Part shown: positions 35,093 through 46,900 of the stretch, one piece after another
Position numbering within the stretch: the first letter of the stretch is position 1
Layout: every line of letters starts with the position of its first letter
DNA from: Dactylis glomerata
Taxonomy: Eukaryota > Streptophyta > Magnoliopsida > Poales > Poaceae
Reading direction: 5' to 3'
Assembly: GCA_007115705.1 (NCBI GenBank)
Contig: QXEO01001557.1
Coordinates: 62,001-126,000 of the forward strand
Length of the DNA stretch: 64,000 nt
Notes under the pieces: generated by a model
Databases searched by the model: none
The model's input: only the letters and a program-made list of their open reading frames with translations
Told to the model about the DNA's origin: nothing
Translations under genes and position numbers: made by a program

Positions 35093-36154
35093 TCATGTTC
35101 TACGAAACTTGTTGGTCTTCTCAAACGCATCTACTATGACAGACGGGCAGTCCCTTTTGAGATTCTTATAACCTTGGGTTGCCACTACATCATCCATTGC
35201 ATTTGAACAGTTGATAAACTGAATGCAAGCGTCCTTCAGCCTATCACAGTTATATTGGTCAGCGATCGCCAATGTAGTTGCCACTGTCTCAATATTCAGG
35301 TTCTTGCAAAGGATACTTTGGCAAACCAGCTTGAGCCTCTCCATAGCATATCTATCTGCAGCCGCAAGTAAATGCCAGATCATTTCAGCGCTAACATCTC
35401 CCTCGGGATCATCCATGGCGGACAGTGAGTCAGTATAGAAGAAATGCAGCAGGGCTCTAAAAACAGCAGGTTGTATGTCTTCGATGGTCACCAACTGTTC
35501 CCTGGCCTCCTTCATTGGCCCATAGAATTCTGCTTTGAACACTGGTGACCGCATGGCTAGCACAATCTTGTGAGCTCTAAAGGTGTCGCTCCCAACACTA
35601 AAGGTGACATCCATTCCTTCTTTTTCATCCCACAGCTTGCAAAGATGTTCAGTCAAGTCCGAGGGCGGCACCTCGATCTCAGGGAACGGTTTGGTTTCAG
35701 ACACAAACGGTTCCTTGAAAACAGTGACAGTGCATTCGACTGTGAGGCGATCATCCCGAAGGTAACACGAATTCTCAAAGTCACTCCTCTTTATAGATGT
35801 AGGGACAACAGAAATTGGATTGGCTGTGCCGAATTCCCTCGTCTCTTTGCAACCAGGGGATGTCAACCTGGTGGTCTGGTTGACCAGCCGAAGATCACAG
35901 GAAGCCCGAAAATCGGTGGCACCCTTCTCATGGAAGTGAAGAACTATAAAGATGGAATCTAGGTCACCCTCAAACCCATCGGGGAAGAAGGTGATGGACC
36001 AGTCATGACCGCCGACATTGAAATGGCCGGACTCAATGTAATTCCCGATGCCGATGCCCCTGTGCTGGCTGTACCCGAAGATGTCGAAATAGTGAGTGCC
36101 TTGCGCCGTCTGCGGGGTGCACGTCGACACCATCGTTGAGCTTGAGGTCAGCAT
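35093..36154 (-). CDS. MATH-BTB protein (BPM-type CUL3 adaptor)
   Basis: This is an intact single-exon gene of 353 residues, typical of the large grass MATH-BTB family. These proteins act as substrate adaptors of CUL3 E3 ubiquitin ligases: the MATH domain binds the substrate and the BTB domain binds CUL3. Residues about 20-150 form the MATH domain (HYFDIFGYSQHRGIGIGNYI, WSITFFPDGF, FENSCYLRDDRLTVECTVTV). Residues about 180-300 form the BTB domain (GMDVTFSVGSDTFRAHKIVL, AMRSPVFKAEFYGPMKE, FYTDSL). A short C-terminal BACK-like tail follows (LAIADQYNCDRLKDACIQFI). The start at 36154 (MLTSSST) is the first in-frame ATG; MVSTCTP seven codons on is possible. A 5' leader intron may lie between a GAG|GTTCG donor near 36270 and an acceptor near 36165. 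Which substrate it recruits cannot be told from sequence. Confidence 0.93.
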   Translation of the reverse strand: MLTSSSTMVSTCTPQTAQGTHYFDIFGYSQHRGIGIGNYIESGHFNVGGHDWSITFFPDGFEGDLDSIFIVLHFHEKGATDFRASCDLRLVNQTTRLTSPGCKETREFGTANPISVVPTSIKRSDFENSCYLRDDRLTVECTVTVFKEPFVSETKPFPEIEVPPSDLTEHLCKLWDEKEGMDVTFSVGSDTFRAHKIVLAMRSPVFKAEFYGPMKEAREQLVTIEDIQPAVFRALLHFFYTDSLSAMDDPEGDVSAEMIWHLLAAADRYAMERLKLVCQSILCKNLNIETVATTLAIADQYNCDRLKDACIQFINCSNAMDDVVATQGYKNLKRDCPSVIVDAFEKTNKFRRT

Positions 36155-36520
36155 GTGAACCCTAATATTCGTACCGACAGGGAGAGAAAGAAAACCATAC
36201 TATCAATTTAATTCGCAACGTAAACCAGAAGGAATAGAAAAGGATGTGGTGCATGGAGTTGATCGAACCTCGAGAGGATGACCGGAGAAGAGCTGACGGC
36301 GAAGTATCCGAGGGATCTGGGAGCGACGGGAACTCGGGTAGGGGAAGTATGGCCGACGTCCGCGCAGCTCCCTCCAAAACTAGGTGACTAGGTCGAGTCA
36401 ATGACGGACGGAGAATTGTGTCTCTAGCCCATATTTCGTTCCATTTTATTGCGCGTCAAACTGTAAAGAGCGATTGACAAAACGAGAATGAATCGGTAGT
36501 CTTTAATGATGATTGATCCT
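36155..36520 (-). promoter_or_regulatory. MATH-BTB 5' leader and promoter region
   Basis: GC-rich sequence directly upstream of the MATH-BTB start, with a likely leader intron. No TATA box stands out. There is no other gene. Confidence 0.35.
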
Positions 36521-36529
36521 AAGGGCATG

Positions 36530-36809
36530 TACAGCGCTAGACTCCTAGTTAGGCGCTTAGAGGAGAGAAAATAAATATCAGTAAATCCGAATATCACCTA
36601 AGCGCCTGTACGTCCAACGCAAAGCGCTAATTCAGGACGCTAGCACAGGCGATTTGGCGGCTCGTGCAGGTAAAAAGGAGTCCTAGCGCCCGGCGACTAG
36701 TTAGACGTCGATGCAAGCGATAATCCCAGGATTGGGTAGGAATCGGGGCTAACGGCCGGGAAAACGATCCTGGCGTCTGCTGTTAGCGCCTCCATTGTAG
36801 ATGCCCTAA
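36530..36809. mobile_element. MITE with GGGCATSTACA inverted ends
   Basis: The left end (taagggcatgtacagcgcta) and the reverse complement of the right end (ttagggcatctacaatggag) match, and cgct/gcgc motifs recur inside. It is about 280 bp and non-coding. The superfamily is probably Mutator- or hAT-like. Confidence 0.5.
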
Positions 36810-38580
36810 ATCACTCCTTGGCAATCCGGCGCTCCGTCTAATTCTGGTCGCCCCCGCTAATCCGCGTTTTCTTGTCCCGACGTTGGCCAGCAATTGACTG
36901 CTATTTCCTTTTGTTGTCGCTATATTCCCTTCCAATCGGAATTCTCTTTTTTTTTTCGCTATTCCCAAAATCTGCGGCGATGACTATTCTCTCCCGATCT
37001 GCCTTCTTCCTTTGCAATTCCATTTTTTCGTAGTGGTAAAAATGTAATACCATGTAATGTGACTTGAACCCACGACCTAGAAATTGGTTCAATTGGCCTC
37101 ACCATGTTCGGCTAACTATTTATCATGGACAAGGTTGGTGATTTTACAATAAAAATTATGGGCCGTTCTGAGCGCTCTCCGGGGGATCGAATCCCCCGAT
37201 CCCCTAGGTCGATAGTCGTACAATGTGTGGTATAAAGGCCGTTCGATCCTAGCAAACAGCCCTCGATGTGTTAAAAAAGGAAACTCGAATAGAAAAATCC
37301 CCTCCTCCAGATGGACGTCCGCGCACAAGGATCCCTATGTCGCGCTTGCTTCGATGGGATGCGTTCCGGTGACTCGCCCATCATAGCACCACCACAGCCG
37401 CCCTTGCGTCTGGCTTGCAGCACCGCCGCTGACGCTGAAAGCATGAGCATCTCGCTTGCAGCATAAGTTTCCTCTCCTGGTAGCATCGCTACCTGGTGCT
37501 TGTAGTATCGCCACCGAACCTTTGCAGCTCCAATGGTAGTGCCTTGTAGCTCCAGCCCCAACCCTTTGTAGCTCCGCCAACGGAGCTTGCTGCATTGTCA
37601 CGAGTTTGCAGCTCCACTATCCCCCTTTACAGCTCGAGTTTAGATGCTTGTAGCTTCGATGCCCATCCTTCATAGCTCTGGCGACGCTATGCAGCTCCAA
37701 GTTTAGAGGCTTGTAGCTCTGATTCCCATCCTTCATAGTTCCGGCGACGGGGGTTTGCAGCACTCCAGCACCACCTCCCCCATCGCCCCTCACTGGAAGC
37801 AAAACGTCTTGCTGCTGGCAGCAACACCACCCACCGATGGCAGCGCGCCAACGCTTGTCGTCCGCAGCAGCATTGACTCCACAGTAGCAGCAGCTCACCG
37901 CTGGCAGCACTACCTCCCGTTGCTGGAAACACTACCTCCTGTCGCTGGCAGCGCCAACACGTGCCGTCCGCAGCAGCGACATATTTGGGGGATATAATCA
38001 TGCCCTAAAAGCTACACCACCATGCTAAGACGTTGCTCATTGAACTACTTATGCAAGTCTTTTTTTATCCTCGCCCCATCATTGATTAATCTATGTTACA
38101 TGCATCCTTGAGACATGCTATAATTCTCACATTGGGTGTTTCATGCCAAAACAGCGTGTCACGCTAGTGCTTGTTAATAATTTTGCCAAACTTTTTAAAT
38201 TATCCTGTAATATGCCATACAGTCCATCTATGGGCGTCATGAAGGAAAATACTGTTGCATAGGACGATCGATTGCGTCTAACTTTGAGAATGCAAGCCAG
38301 AAGCGAGAGGGAAGTTGGACCATCAGCCAAATTAATATAGTTTCCATTTTTGAGGGAAAATCAATATAGTTTCCTAGTTCTCATCAGAACAACTTCATCC
38401 ATACAATTGATGCCCATGGAATGACCAATTCAGGGGAAAAAAGTTCTAACATCCGTGAACTGCCACAAACAACCAACTCACCAACCTTAAATGCTACATT
38501 CCCCTTTCACGACAATGATAAGTAAACTTTAATTTCGAACATGATAAGTCACGTGGCACAAAAACCAGCAAATGACGGGT
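36810..38580. other. Intergenic repeats
   Basis: No gene is supported. 37030-37105 (minus) carries a tRNA-like stretch, gttagccgaacatgg then gtcgtgggttcaagtc, which resembles A- and B-box sequence of a SINE head. 37175-37195 is a palindrome (gggggatcgaatccccc). 37380-37980 has irregular repeats of 'gcagctcc', 'gtagctc' and 'catccttcatag', resembling those at 40540-40920 in the other orientation. ORFs here are frames through repeats. Confidence 0.35.
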
Positions 38581-38584
38581 GCAT

Positions 38585-39400
38585 AAGAGCATCTCCAGCC
38601 GCCCCCTCCCTCCCAAAATAACCTCCGGCGGAAGCATTTTTGAAGCCGTTTGGTGGGGTGGGGGGGGGGGGGGGGGCGCTGGCGGATCTTTTTCTATGGG
38701 GGGGGGGGGGATGATTCCCAGCCATAACCTCCATCCCAAAACAACCATTTTCACAAACACCTTGTGGGCGACGACGGAGCAGGTGCAGGTGGTGGCGCGA
38801 GTGCTCGATGACGCAACACTGAGCTCGTCCATGGCAGGGAGGAGGAGATGGGGCGCCTGAACCGGGGAGGAGGAGATGGGATGCGGGGAGGGCCGAGCCA
38901 CGCTGGAGTGCCGCAGACCGCCACCTTCCGCACCTCCGGCTTCACCCGGAATGCATCGGGCCGGAGCTACCCGGAACGACATCCAGCGCACACGAGGCCG
39001 GCCACCCACTAGACGCGCGTCTCAGCCTGGAGTGGCGGCGCAGTGCGGCGCGCTTCGAGGAGATGTAGCGCGTCCTCGCCAAAGACAATCGGAGGTGCCG
39101 ACGTGTCCGCCCGCGCGCTCGCGAGGAAGCTCGCCGTTGCCGCTCGCGAGGAAGCTCGCAGGTCTTCATCGCACGCTCGCTGTCGGCCCAGTCGCTCTTG
39201 GTGGAGCCTCCCCTCTCGGCGGGAGGCCGTTCTCCGCGTGCAGGCGCTGGTGTCAATGCTCCCGGCGGGCGCGCATGCGCCAGTGGCCGTCTCGTTTCCT
39301 TGGCGCGGGGAGGCCGGAGCAGGCGCGGGGAGGCTGCTCCGGGCGGCCTTGGCGTGGTCTTGCCTTGGAGTTGAGCAGCGGTAGGTGGGAGAGAATCAAG
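38585..39400. other. GC-rich repeat with long G runs
   Basis: It opens with agagcatctccagccgcc, a motif found at the ends of grass DNA transposons. G runs of about 17 (38660-38676) and about 13 (38698-38710) follow. 39040-39380 is GC-rich with short repeats (gcgaggaagctcgc, twice). Long ORFs are open on both strands because of base composition; none has a recognised domain. Confidence 0.35.
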
Positions 39401-39479
39401 GCGAAAAGGAAGAGAGAGAGCATGCCGGAGAGAGAAAAGGAAAGAAATAGAGTATGCCAGGTGGGCCACAGTCACAGTC

Positions 39480-40358
39480 TGTCTGGCTGGAGTCTTGATT
39501 GCTAAGAGTCTCGGACGATTCAGATTCCAGTCCGGAGTTGGGCCGGAGACTTTGTCTCTGGCCGGAGACTCCGGTGCTGGAGTCACTTAGGACGGAGACT
39601 CCGGCGCCCTAGTCGGCCAGCAACGGCTACATTTTGTGGAGGACTATATAAAGCCTTCTTCTACCTCTAGAAGAGGCTGCGGCTTCCACTCTCTCTTCTC
39701 CATTGTTGCTAAGCTTCAAAGCTCTAGATCTCTCTCCCTAGCCACTAGAACTCAAAGCCCTTTTGGGATTTGAGGAAGAAGACCTAGATCTACACTTCCA
39801 CCAAGGCGATTTGATTTCCCCCCTCGTTTTGTTGAGGGGCTTGTAACTCTTGTGTTCATCGGATTACTAGCCGGAAGAAGCCGTCCTCCAAGCTTAACTT
39901 TGTGTGTAAGAGCTTGGTGGGCCTATTGGGAGCCTCCAATTGAGTTGTGGAGCTCACCCCAATACTTTGTGTAAAGGTGTCGTGCCGCCTTCAAGGGCAT
40001 CGCTTAGTGGAGCGTGAACTCGCCTTTGTGGCTTGTTCACCGGAGAATAGGGTGAGCCTTTGTGGCGTTGGTGGCCTTTGTGGTACCACACCTCTCCAAC
40101 GTAGACGTACTTCCCGTAACAAGGAAGGAACTACGGGAATACATCCTTGTGTCTTCGTGTCTCCATTGCGGTTACCTCTATCCTTTACTTGTACCTTTAC
40201 TTATATTGTTATTGCTAGCTTGCTTGTCACTCTAGGTAAATTCACTTAGTAGCACATCTAGAGAATTTACCTTCTTGTCTAGCCTTAACTTGAAAAAGAA
40301 GTAAAAATTGGGTAGCTCCTATTCACCCCCCCTCTAGTCGCTCATACGATCCTTTCAA
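39480..40358 (+). repeat. LTR-like block (probable solo LTR)
   Basis: A promoter with TATA box (tatataaa, 39645-39652) is followed by a leader-like CT-rich stretch. The block ends cctattcaccccccctctag then ...gatcctttca, the typical 3' end of some grass LTR retrotransposons. No internal domain or PBS follows, so it is probably a solo LTR. The 5' boundary is not fixed. Confidence 0.5.
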
Positions 40359-41500
40359 CGTGTCCCCTGGCTCCTCCGCTTGCTACGCGTCCCTTCGGGA
40401 CAACGCGATGAGCCTCACCCACGAGACCTCTCCTTATCTTCTCCTTCCTCGCGGTGTCCTATTTTTCCCCATAGCATGCATCGCCATGGTTTTGGTGACA
40501 AGCCCCATCGCCATTAATATCTCTCCAGCACCCGCACGAGAGGGGATGTGTTGCTGCAGAGAGGAAGCACTAGTGCTACGAGTGGAGGAGGCGTTCCAAT
40601 CGACCTCCACCTTCGCTGCTGGGGCTCCACCTCCGTGAGCTCTCTCGTAGATGTCGACCTCCCGCGGGCGGCGGTGTTGTAGTGGAGTGGTGGTTGGCCT
40701 GCTTTGCTACAAAGGGCGACCCATGTTGCTACATCGAGTTGGTGGCCTTGTACCATGGGCATGGCGGCGGTGCTACCGAAGGCCGGCAGCGGTGCTACGA
40801 TTAGGCAAGCGGCCTTGCTTCAATGGGAGACCGACCTTGCTACCAGGAGTGGGTGGTGTTGCTACAAGGGGCCAGAGTCCTTGTACTGCAAGCGACCTTT
40901 TTTTTTGCTACGATTCAGTTAGAGAAAGGGGACACGATAAGATAATGTGTAGAAGCGGCAAGTGTTCTATTTCCATGGAAGTGGGAGAGAGAAGGAGATG
41001 CGCACCTGAGGTGTCCGTTGACCATATCCGGGACACGTGTCGTCCTCCCGACTTAGGGGATCGAGACTTTTAATCTCCGAAAGGACGCCTAGTGCTGCAT
41101 TTTTGGAATTTACTTCAAAGAAGCAGACAACCGTGAAACGGCTCCAAATAGTCATGCACAAGTAGTGAAATTTATGGTAATAAGCAAGGCAATATAATGC
41201 CCAATCAAATATACTAGCTTGGTTTGTATAGTACTGCGCGTGCATGTGTATTTGACGGATGGTTTTATTTTACCTAGTAATAACATGGCACAGCAGCCAA
41301 TTATTTTATCCAAAAATGCTAACCTTGCCATTACTCACCTTTACTGCCTGATTCTTGTGCTGCTGTGTGCGTACTACATTGAGTGCCAACCAATGAAAAC
41401 CGGGATTCAGCCGTACGTGGCCGTGGCAGAGACTGGCGGTCAAAAAAGCCACAAACGAACAAGTGTAGGACGCGCCCCTCCCTATCCCCACCCACGCAGA
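40359..41500. other. Intergenic repeat and FDM upstream region
   Basis: 40540-40920 carries recurrent 'tgctaca' and 'ttgctac' phrases in GC-rich sequence, resembling 37380-37980 in reverse. 41040-41090 (gacttaggggatcgagac...ggacgcctagtgctgca) is a terminal-like segment. From about 41100 the sequence looks unique. No gene. Confidence 0.35.
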
Positions 41501-41701
41501 CACACAACACAGCTCGCCTGCCATTGCCCATTGCCAGTCTCTGCGTAGCGTGTGTACGTTGCCTTTTGCACCTGCTCTCCCAGTCCGAGCGGGCTGCCGG
41601 GCGACCACCTCGATGGAGCCCCCAGCCGTTGGATGCGCCGCGTGCGGCCGCGATAGGGTTGCCGAAACTGGTTGCACTGTTCTGGCCGCGTCGGGCCGCG
41701 T

Positions 41702-41905
41702 GCCTTGGCTATATGAGGAAAGTGGTGGGAGGAAGAGGAAGAGGGTTTTTGGAGACAGGGGCTCGGAGCGCTGCCTCTCTCTCCCTCACACATCTCTCCT
41801 CTCTCTTCCTCTGCTCATCTACCAGCACACCGCGAGTCCACGACAGGGGAGGCGGCTTCGGAAAAGAGAGAGAGAGAGAGGAGGAGGAGGAGCAGACGAG
41901 GTAGG
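41702..41905 (+). promoter_or_regulatory. Candidate distal promoter and leader exon of the FDM gene
   Basis: A TATA-like box (ctatatgagg, 41709-41718) is followed by a CT-rich initiator region. About 30 bp of GA repeat (41865-41890) then leads into a splice donor, gacgag|gtaggt (41901). This is the expected make-up of a first non-coding exon. It could equally start an independent non-coding transcript. Confidence 0.4.
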
Positions 41906-42769
41906 TTTCTTGCAGTTCATCCTCTACTTCCTCGTCTTTTCTTCCCCCTTCTTCCAGCCGCCCTCCCTTCTTGGAGCAATTTTCCCGACGATTTTGTTGC
42001 TACCTACGTACGGCTTGCCCAAAGATTTCTTCTCCATTCTTGTCTTTTGTTTTTTCCGGCTTCGTTCTCGTCTTAATTCCTCCCGGTCTAGTAGCGTGTG
42101 CTCATACGCCGCGGGTCGTTATATCGTTCCTCCTGTCCGTGCGTGCGTGCCTATGTGGGTGGTCAAAAGCTTAATTCTTTTCCTTTAAATTTTCTTTGAT
42201 TCTACCTTGCTTTCTGTTCGTACGTGTTGGATCTCTGGAGAGATCGCCTCAACCATGGTCTAATTCCACCCTTTTCTTTCCATCTCTGCCTGTTTGCCTT
42301 CTCCCCTTGTGCAAATCTGCGCTGTGAATCGATCGTCTTTCCTTACCCGTCCTGTACTAATTATCAACACCGTCATCTGCTCATCATCTCCCTTCAATTC
42401 CCAAGTAGCTGCCTTAATCACCCTTCTGGTTACTCGCAGGTCGTCTACAGATCTTCGTAATTAATTGACTGCTGCTACGCCGTCGGTCAGTTCCAGCGAT
42501 CGATCGATCTAGCAGACAGAAGGGGCAACCGACCCAAGATCGTCAGTCAGATATCATGTATGTATGCAGCAACTCCCCTCTTTCTCTCTCTATCTGCCAT
42601 GATTTTTTCATTCACGTTACGGATTATACTAGTACTTCTAGGCAGGGGATAGATAGATCTAGTGCAAATAAGTCTGTGTATGTATGATCCCAGTAGTAGG
42701 AGGTGGTCTGTCGTCCTTGGAGCGCTCACGCCAACTGCAGCGTCTAGGCAACGCCAGATCCATGGCTCA

Positions 42770-43130
42770 CCCGCCTAGATGGGCCGGATTCGGGTGGGCT
42801 TGGGCCGTACCGGGCTGGATCTGCCGTGGAAAAACACAACACACAGCTAGGGTACTTGTTTCCGGCCCATTGGGAACCCCCCTCGCGTCTAGTCACCGGT
42901 CGCCGCCGGCGATGTCCACCTCGCCGCGCCACGGTTCGCCCGGCGGCGTAGCGTCGCGCCGCGCGCTCGCTCGCTCCCATGTTTTCTGCCGCGGCGGCGC
43001 CCTCCGCTGGTGCCGGGTCTCGTGCGACCGCGCGGGGCCCGGCCGGGTTCCTCCGCAGGGCTGCTGCGTCGCTCGCGAGCGCGACGTGTTTGCGTTAATG
43101 CTCCGGAGGGGCTATGGTCGTCGAGGACGA
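42770..43130 (+). promoter_or_regulatory. Candidate proximal promoter and leader exon of the FDM gene
   Basis: 42772-42870 holds several TGGGCC/GGCCCA elements (gatgggccgg, cttgggccgt, ccggcccattggg). A CpG-rich stretch follows and ends in a possible donor, cgaggacgag|gtatag (about 43131). It would splice to the acceptor at 43973, just before the FDM start codon. Short ATG frames in it (from 42912 and 42979) have no recognised domain; the second, MFSAAAAPSAGAGSRA, stops after about 39 codons. Confidence 0.4.
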
Positions 43131-43980
43131 GGTATAGCACGCTCCTGTAGTTCTTCTGTTTATGGATGCATGCTCCGGTTGTCTTAGGTGCGTTCTTGTT
43201 CTCTGTGTGCGCTGTGTATACATGATTCACTTAGATGCAGGAGACATGGGCTCACCATTTCGTTCCTCAAGATGTCATCCGTCAGTGCCTTATTTGAAAT
43301 AAATTATAAGTGTTGCACAAATACAAGACTTAGTGTCTGTCGACTACTCCTATGCTGCTCAGGTTGCTAGGCTGTAGTACATTACCATGTATGCAACTGA
43401 AGAGACGCAGGCATAATAGTATATACTGGTCTTTCTTCATTTCTGTTCCATATCTGCATTTAGTATTCTTAAGTGCTTATATGCATTGCTTGGTGGAATG
43501 GTTGGTAGAGGTATTTCTTCTTAATGTTGCTGCTCGCTGGTTGTTGTCGAGATTTGCAATTGGGTCATAAAGCCCTTTTTCTGATACTGTCGCAATGCAG
43601 TAGATAACAAAGTACATACATCAGAGACTTCTTTTGTGATTCGATCATGTGCACACCACTAATAATCCTTGCATCCTGGTTATTTTTTTGCCTGAGAGCA
43701 GTGGTTGCTGTGGCTGTTTTTGAGCACAAGTTATCTGACACAAAGTGTGCTGATCCTGTTTCAGATTTTTTATGAGTGCTTCCTGTGTTTCTAGTTAGTA
43801 GATTTACACAAACCTGAAATGCCAATTCTTGCACTCCATGCATGTATGCCTATGCCAATAAGTGTTCGTTTTAAAATGAATTGTTTAATGCAACATGTTT
43901 TTTCCTGATCATATGCCTTGCTATGTGTTATTGTAGTCATGTCTTCTGTACCTGAAAAATTCTTTGTTTTCAGGTCTGCC

Positions 43981-46900
43981 ATGGACTGCAGTTCCGATGA
44001 GTCATCAGAGCTAAGTGATACTGATATTGATGACTATGCTGAGAAGGTGTATGTGGACCTGAAGTCTGGCAAGTTTGTGGCTAGACTAGGCACTGACAGG
44101 TTTAGATGTCCGTTCTGCCCTGGGAAGAAGAAGCAGGACTACCGTTACAATGAGCTTCTTCAGCACGCCATTGGGGTGGGTGCATCCAACCGCCCTGCTA
44201 AGGTGAAGGCAAACCACCAGGCCCTGGCCACTCTTCTCAAGACCGATCATGCTGATCCGGCAGGCTCATTGCCGGTGCGACAAGCTGAAGCACTGTTCAA
44301 CCCTCCGAAGCCTGTGCAAAATCAAGAGCTCTATGTGTATCCCTGGATGGGAATCCTTGCCAATGTTCCAGCAGACCAAACAGAGGAAGATGGAGCCAGT
44401 GTGATGCAGAAGATGGATAACTTCAAACCCTCGTGGTGTAGTGCTGTGCATTCTTCCAGTGGGTACACCGGAGTTGTTGTTCTTCACTTTGAGAAGGACT
44501 GGATTGGATTTAAGGATGCTCTGGCATTCCATAACTACTATAAATCCCGTCATCTGGGTAAGATGGACTGGAATGAGGCAGGCCGACGGGGAAAGTACAT
44601 TTTTGGTTGGCTGGCAAAAGAAGAGGATTACAGTTCAGATGATCCAGTTGCTAGGTTCTTGTCAGAAAGAGGTGAGCTGAAGACAGTGTCTGAACTGCAA
44701 CTCGAGCTGTCCCGGAAGACTGAGAGCCTCATAACTGATCTGACAAACCAGATTAGTGCTAAGAGCAAGTATTTGCTGGAACTTGAGTGCAAGTGCAACC
44801 AGATGGATCTCGCTCTTCAAAGGGCAATGGAAGACAGTGACTCTCTGCACCAGCGCTACAATGAAGGTACCCTCATGGAACTACACTAACGGAAAAGTCT
44901 CTTGTGCTACACTCTTTTGCGTTGGCAACATGATCATGTCCAGTGTTTGATGTTTTATCTTGTCTTTTCTGCAGAAATGCGAAACATGCAGTCTGCTGCC
45001 CGTGAACATTCACGGAGAATTGTTCAAGAGACTGATCAGCTGAGAAAGCAGTTGGATGAGAAAGAGCGTGACATCAGAAGGAGATCCAAGCAACTAAGTG
45101 AAATAGTTGCTCAAACTGACATGGAAAGAAGAAAGCTGGAGAATGAGAGGAAAAAGGTACATATCTAGCATTCCTTTCTTTTAAGTTATTCCTTATTACC
45201 TGCACGTAGAAGTATATATGTACAAGAGATAGTGCGATGTCATGTAAAGGCTATCAGCAAACCAACATTTGCCAGCTACCTCTTCATTGATTGCTTTAAC
45301 AGTAGCACCTCCAGCTTCTGTTGTCCTGTATTCGATGAAGGTGATATGGCGTCCATCATTATCTTGACTGCAATAAAATAATTCCGTAGTATTCAGTATC
45401 CCAAGATAGTTACAACTTAAACATTCCTTTACTAGTGTCACAAACCTTCAACCACCTCACCGAAAGGCTCAGGTCCCGTGGTCCTGCCATATTAGATCAA
45501 ATCAGTGACTCCACTGATCAAAATATAAATGATTTTCTACCATACTGTATATTTCTTGTTATGGTTAACCGTTGCTTTGTATTACAAAAAGGAGCAATAA
45601 AAGTTTTTTATCTGACCAAGTGTCGAAGAATAGTTATTTCCGTCTACTTGCTTTGTATTGAGCCAATAGGTTCAATTCCAACCCTAACACCTCGAATATG
45701 GTAGACTTTTCCGTCTTACCCTACATAGATTTCCACAGTAGTACGAAAATGGACATATAATTTACTGTTTGACTGAACTTTCCTATGAAAGAAAGGGCAC
45801 AAAAGACTACCTCCGAGCACCGTCCTTCGGTAATTGATAGGTGATCAAACAAGCTAATTGCATAGATAATATACTCTAAAAAGTTATATGTTTTTTTCAA
45901 AAAAATGCATACACAATGTATGTTGTCCTTTACCTGTAACAAAGAACCTTTTAGTTTTGATATCAGCCACCTGGATACATGTAATAAAGTGAACCGTCCT
46001 ACATTTTGAGCAGCAACGGTGGAGTTATGCTTGACAGTGAAAACATCAATACGTACACGAATGAACAACTATGATGGTATGAAGTACCGCCATAAGTAAA
46101 ATGAAGATGTCACCTGAAACAGAAGCGATTTTTTTTTCTGAAATAGTGGAACAGAAGTGATGAGACAATTTGTAATCTTTGCTGTCTGATCCAAAATTTG
46201 TATCTGGCAATCAGTTACTCCAGGTACATCTGGTACACGTGCTAATTGTTAGTATTTTTGAAGAATGGCAGAATCACCTATATAGAAATTCTCATAAGAG
46301 CACAGCAGACACTGCTCACCCGCTAGCTCGTTTGCACATTCTTTGTCAATATGACAGCAGAACGCGTAATCTGAAACGTGATAATATGCTAACTTGTGGG
46401 ATAGGCGGAGGGTAGTGGAGAACTGGGCCTTGGCTTTCCTTAGCATGTGCTTTACTCGATTAATTAGCGCAACCTGGAGCTCCTTTGTTTGTTGAGCATC
46501 AAACTATACCTAGTTTCATCAAACAATCAATGTTTGCCCCTCCTTAATTTTGCAGCTCTCTTTTGCATTCTTTTCGCTAGAAATTTGAGAATGTACAATT
46601 GCTCTTATCACTCACAGGACACATAGATATCAAAGTAGTAGCTAGGTTGCCACTGAGACTATTGCATACTTCCCTACCACTTTCATTAAGACTTGGGTAT
46701 AGTGGTCTACCATTTGTCTTTTCACAACTTCAACCCTGGGTCTCTCCATTTAGACAAGCCGAAACTCACTTATCTCCCTAGAAGGAAAGTGCTTACAAGC
46801 AGCATCACTGAAGTTTGGAAGATTAGCTGGTGAGAGGCATATTGTTATCTGATTCATCAACCATATCCATCCTAACAGCTAATACCAATGGTATCCCTGC

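Noticed and set aside
37175..37195. Possible tRNA T-arm (gggggatcgaatccccc)
   Set aside because: No other tRNA arms surround it; it is just a palindrome within a repeat.
38876..39586. ORFs of 209 and 214 codons on opposite strands
   Set aside because: They are GC-driven open frames in repeat sequence, with no domain, no homologue I recognise and no gene-like start context.
41550..42188. 212-codon ORF upstream of the FDM gene
   Set aside because: It runs through the TATA box, CT-rich leader, GA repeat and a splice donor, so it is promoter and leader sequence rather than coding.
43188..43570. Small ORFs in the FDM leader intron
   Set aside because: Short, AT-rich, with no motif or start context; they lie within the intron before the 43973 acceptor.
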